Assembly (NCBI RefSeq): GCF_001187435.1
Contig: NZ_LFXA01000009.1
Span: 716,922 to 780,921 of the forward strand
From: Streptomyces caatingaensis
GTDB lineage: Bacteria; Actinomycetota; Actinomycetes; Streptomycetales; Streptomycetaceae
Direction: 5' to 3'
DNA length: 64,000 nt
Shown here: in pieces, positions 61,641 through 64,000 of the stretch
How the letters are laid out: every line of letters starts with the position of its first letter
Numbering within the stretch: the first letter of the stretch is position 1
The notes under the pieces: generated by a model
What the model was told of the DNA's origin: nothing
The model's database searches: none
What the model saw: only the letters and a program-made list of their open reading frames with translations
Position numbers and translations under genes: made by a program

Positions 61641-62629
61641 TGAGCGCTGGTTCCGTGGCCGTGACCGTGATCGACGACGACGTCCCCTTCTGGGACCTCT
61701 ACGAACTGGGCGTCGTCTGCACCGTCTTCGGCATCCCGCACCCCGACCTCGCCGACCCCTGGTACGACCTGCGGCTCTGTGCCGTCGGCCGCTCCCCGGA
61801 CCGCCCGGCGCCCGCCCCCACCGGCTTCAGTCTGCGCACCCCCTACGGCCTGGAGGGGCTGGACGGCGCGGACACCGTGATCGTCCCGTCCGTCCCCGAG
61901 GCGTGCCTCGACGGGGAGCGCGAACTGCCCGACGAGCTCCTGCGCGCGCTGCGCCGCGCCGCCGACCGCGGGGCGCGCATGGTCTCGCTGTGCGCCGGCG
62001 CGTTCGCCCTCGCCGCCGCCGGAGTCCTCGACGGCCGCCGGGCCACCGCCCACTGGATGCACACCGAGGCCCTCGCCCGCCGCCACCCCCGGGTCGAGGT
62101 GGACGACTCGGTCCTCTACGTCGACGACGGCACGGCCCTGACCAGCGCGGGCGTCACCGCCGGCCTCGACCTCTGCCTCCACCTCGTGCGCCGGGACCTG
62201 GGCGCGCACGTCGCCAACCAGCTCGCCCGCCGCCTCGTGGTGCCCGCGCACCGGCCCGGCGGGCAGGCCCAGTTCGTCGAGACCGCCGTCCCGGAGAGCG
62301 GGGACGAGGGCCTCGCGCCCGTCCTCCAGTGGGCCGCCGAGCACCTCGACCGGCCGCTGACCGTCGACGACCTGGCCGCCCGCGCCGGCATGAGCCCGCG
62401 CACCTTCTACCGCCGGCTCCACGCCGCGACCGGCTCCACCCCGCTCCAGTGGCTGCTCGCCCAGCGGCTCGCCCGCGCCCAGTCGCTGCTGGAGACGACC
62501 GCCCTGCCGGTCGAGCGCGTCGGGGAGCTCAGCGGGCTGGGCACGGCCGCCAATCTGCGCCGGCACTTCACCCTGCACTTCGGCGCCACCCCCACGGACT
62601 ACCGCCGCGCCTTCCGCCGGGCGGCCTGA
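61640..62629 (+). CDS. GlxA-type AraC-family regulator
   Basis: The protein is 329 aa. The N-terminal DJ-1/PfpI domain has VAVTVIDDDVPFWDLYELGV and SLCAGAFALAAAGVLDGRRA (nucleophile-elbow Cys present). The C-terminal AraC domain carries TVDDLAARAGMSPRTFYRRL and LPVERVGELSGLGTAANLRR. It probably controls the divergent imine-reductase-like gene and itself. Confidence 0.92.
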   Translation: MSAGSVAVTVIDDDVPFWDLYELGVVCTVFGIPHPDLADPWYDLRLCAVGRSPDRPAPAPTGFSLRTPYGLEGLDGADTVIVPSVPEACLDGERELPDELLRALRRAADRGARMVSLCAGAFALAAAGVLDGRRATAHWMHTEALARRHPRVEVDDSVLYVDDGTALTSAGVTAGLDLCLHLVRRDLGAHVANQLARRLVVPAHRPGGQAQFVETAVPESGDEGLAPVLQWAAEHLDRPLTVDDLAARAGMSPRTFYRRLHAATGSTPLQWLLAQRLARAQSLLETTALPVERVGELSGLGTAANLRRHFTLHFGATPTDYRRAFRRAA

Positions 62630-62718
62630 TCGCTCAGAGCGAACACGGTCCGGGGAACATCGGTAGCCTGCTGAGCATTGAGTCGGTACAGCTCAACTTG
62701 CCTGCCGAAGGGGAGATC

Positions 62719-64000
62719 ATGGCTTCGACGTCCGCACCGCTCACCCTGCCCGTGCTGCCCCTCGACGACGAGGTCGTCCTGCCGGGCATGGTGGTGCCCC
62801 TGGACCTGACCGACGCCGAGGTCCGTGCCGCCGTGGAGGCCGCCCAGGCCGCCGCGCGGGACGGGTCCAAGCCGAAGGTCCTGCTCGTCCCGCGCCTCGA
62901 CGGCACCTACGCCGGCACCGGCACCCTGGGCAGCGTCGAGCAGGTCGGCCGGCTCTCCGGCGGCGACCCCGGCGCGCTCATCCGCGGCCTGCGCCGCGTC
63001 CGCATCGGCGCCGGGACGACGGGTCCGGGCGCCGCGCTCTGGGTCGAGGGCACGGTGGTCGAGGAGGTCACCCCCGACCCCCTCCCCGGCGCGGTCGCCG
63101 AGCTGATGAAGGAGTACAAGGCCCTCGCCACGAGCTGGCTCCGCAAGCGCGGCGCCTGGCAGGTGGTGGACCGCGTCCAGCAGATCGACGACGTCTCCCA
63201 GCTCGCCGACAACGCCGGCTACTCGCCGTTCCTCACCGTGGCCCAGCGGGTCGAGCTGCTGGAGACCGCCGACCCGGTCGTCCGCCTGCGGCTCGCCGCC
63301 AAGCAGCTCGGCGAGCACCTCGCCGAGCAGGACGTCGCCGAGTCGATCGCCAAGGACGTCCAGGAGGGCGTCGACAAGCAGCAGCGCGAGTTCCTCCTCC
63401 GCCGCCAGCTCGAGGCCGTCCGCAAGGAGCTGGCCGAGCTCAACGGCGACCCGGGGAACGAGTCGGAGGACTACCGCGCGCGGGTGGAGGCCGCCGACCT
63501 CCCCGAAAAGGTCCGCGAAGCGGCCCTCAAGGAGGTCGACAAGCTGGAGCGCGCCTCCGACCAGAGCCCCGAGGGCGGCTGGATCCGCACCTGGCTCGAC
63601 ACGGTCCTGGAGATGCCGTGGAACAAGCGCACGGAGGACGCCTACGACATCCCCGGCGCGCGCGCCGTCCTCGACGCGGACCACGCGGGCCTCGACGACG
63701 TCAAGGAACGGATCACCGAGTACCTGGCGGTGCGCAAGCGGCGTGCCGACCGGGGGCTGGGCGTGGAATGGGGGTCCCCCCTGCTCGAGCGAAGCCGAGA
63801 GCCCGGGGAGGGCGGCGCGGGGATGGCGCGGTGCTCGCGCTCGTCGGCCCGCCCGGCGTGGGCAAGACCTCGCTCGGCGAGTCCGTCGCCAAGGCCATGG
63901 GCCGTGAGTTCGTCCGGGTCGCGCTGGGCGGCGTCCGCGACGAGGCGGAGATCCGCGGCCACCGGCGCACCTACGTGGGCGCGCTCCCCGGCCGCATCGT
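62719..64000 (+). CDS. lon: ATP-dependent Lon protease (partial; frameshift at repeat insertion)
   Basis: The gene starts at ATG 62719 (GGGGAG upstream) and runs off the window. The Lon substrate-binding domain (LPVLPLDDEVVLPGMVVPLD) and the coiled coil (QQREFLLRRQLEAVRKELAE) are intact to EYLAVRKRRADRGLGV at about 63765. Then a palindromic repeat (63766-63813) intervenes. The AAA+ domain resumes one frame off, GDGAVLALVGPPGVGKTSLG (Walker A), then VRDEAEIRGHRRTYVGALPG. One base is missing for the frame to continue. Either the gene is disrupted or a homopolymer base was lost in assembly; the sequence cannot decide. Confidence 0.88.
   Translation, partial: MASTSAPLTLPVLPLDDEVVLPGMVVPLDLTDAEVRAAVEAAQAAARDGSKPKVLLVPRLDGTYAGTGTLGSVEQVGRLSGGDPGALIRGLRRVRIGAGTTGPGAALWVEGTVVEEVTPDPLPGAVAELMKEYKALATSWLRKRGAWQVVDRVQQIDDVSQLADNAGYSPFLTVAQRVELLETADPVVRLRLAAKQLGEHLAEQDVAESIAKDVQEGVDKQQREFLLRRQLEAVRKELAELNGDPGNESEDYRARVEAADLPEKVREAALKEVDKLERASDQSPEGGWIRTWLDTVLEMPWNKRTEDAYDIPGARAVLDADHAGLDDVKERITEYLAVRKRRADRGLGVEWGSPLLERSREPGEGGAGMARCSRSSARPAWARPRSASPSPRPWAVSSSGSRWAASATRRRSAATGAPTWARSPAAS
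63766..63813. repeat. palindromic Streptomyces interspersed repeat inside lon
   Basis: The segment has gggggtcccccc, ctgctcgagcgaagccgaga and gcccggggag. This is the dispersed short palindrome often seen between or within Streptomyces genes (from memory; not searched). Here it sits inside the lon coding sequence, between the coiled coil and Walker A. Confidence 0.75.

Overview
The window is high-GC actinobacterial DNA and almost certainly Streptomyces. The evidence is strong third-position G/C codon bias, frequent GTG/TTG starts, leaderless promoters with TANNNT six bases before ATG, a nickel SOD with its maturation protease, a Kgd-type 2-oxoglutarate enzyme and a Lon next to it. From memory, the backbone order (sodN, sodX, CGNR protein, polar amino-acid ABC transporter, malic enzyme, MDR dehydrogenase ... 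kgd, two-component pair, spermidine-synthase-like protein, lon) follows S. coelicolor around SCO5254-SCO5285. Accessory DNA is inserted into this backbone.

Region 1 (1-1763): the end of a LysR regulator, a secreted lipoprotein and a 20-bp-stem terminator. Region 2 (1764-15140): an integrated element bounded by a 20-bp direct repeat that is the 3' end of sodN. It carries a tyrosine integrase, excisionase-like HTH, XRE regulator, DUF3631 ATPase, MobC and relaxase, so it looks like an integrative mobilizable element (no FtsK/TraB translocase or T4SS was seen). Its cargo is a complete lasso-peptide operon (precursor, cyclase, RRE, leader peptidase) plus a PIMT-type methyltransferase. The precursor ring GTANFDTD, with Asp6-Thr7, fits the lasso peptides in which such a methyltransferase makes an aspartimide. 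A divergent HTH-TPR regulator sits beside it behind four helically phased GTGGGCC repeats.

Region 3 (15122-28478): sodN/sodX, CGNR protein, amino-acid ABC transporter, malic enzyme, secreted beta-propeller protein, MDR oxidoreductase, GH5 glycosidase, and PadR plus DUF4097 genes with a clear operator. Region 4 (28679-40650): a seven-gene co-directional locus. It encodes a Trypco1 protein, trypsin-VMAP, MoxR ATPase, giant vWA protein, FxsA-like peptide, HExxH peptide-hydroxylase-like enzyme and TIR-NTPase-TPR protein. It reads as a regulated conflict (defence) system with a peptide-modification module.

Region 5 (40651-52100): an accessory patch. An IS630 element carries an Imm51 immunity gene as passenger and splits a small gene exactly at a TA. 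Around it lie a short GntR regulator, small conserved proteins, a frameshifted relic, an ALF-Hint polymorphic toxin with its immunity gene, and a secreted trypsin-fold protein whose catalytic His and Ser are replaced.

Region 6 (51746-64000): backbone again. It holds kgd, a two-component pair, a spermidine-synthase-like protein with repeat expansions, a rhomboid-like protein, a DinB/mycothiol-type protein, an imine-reductase-like enzyme, a GlxA-type regulator and lon, which is cut by the window end. Both kgd and lon are out of frame by one missing base. In lon the break lies in a palindromic Streptomyces repeat inserted just before the Walker A motif. Assembly error must be excluded before either is called a mutation.
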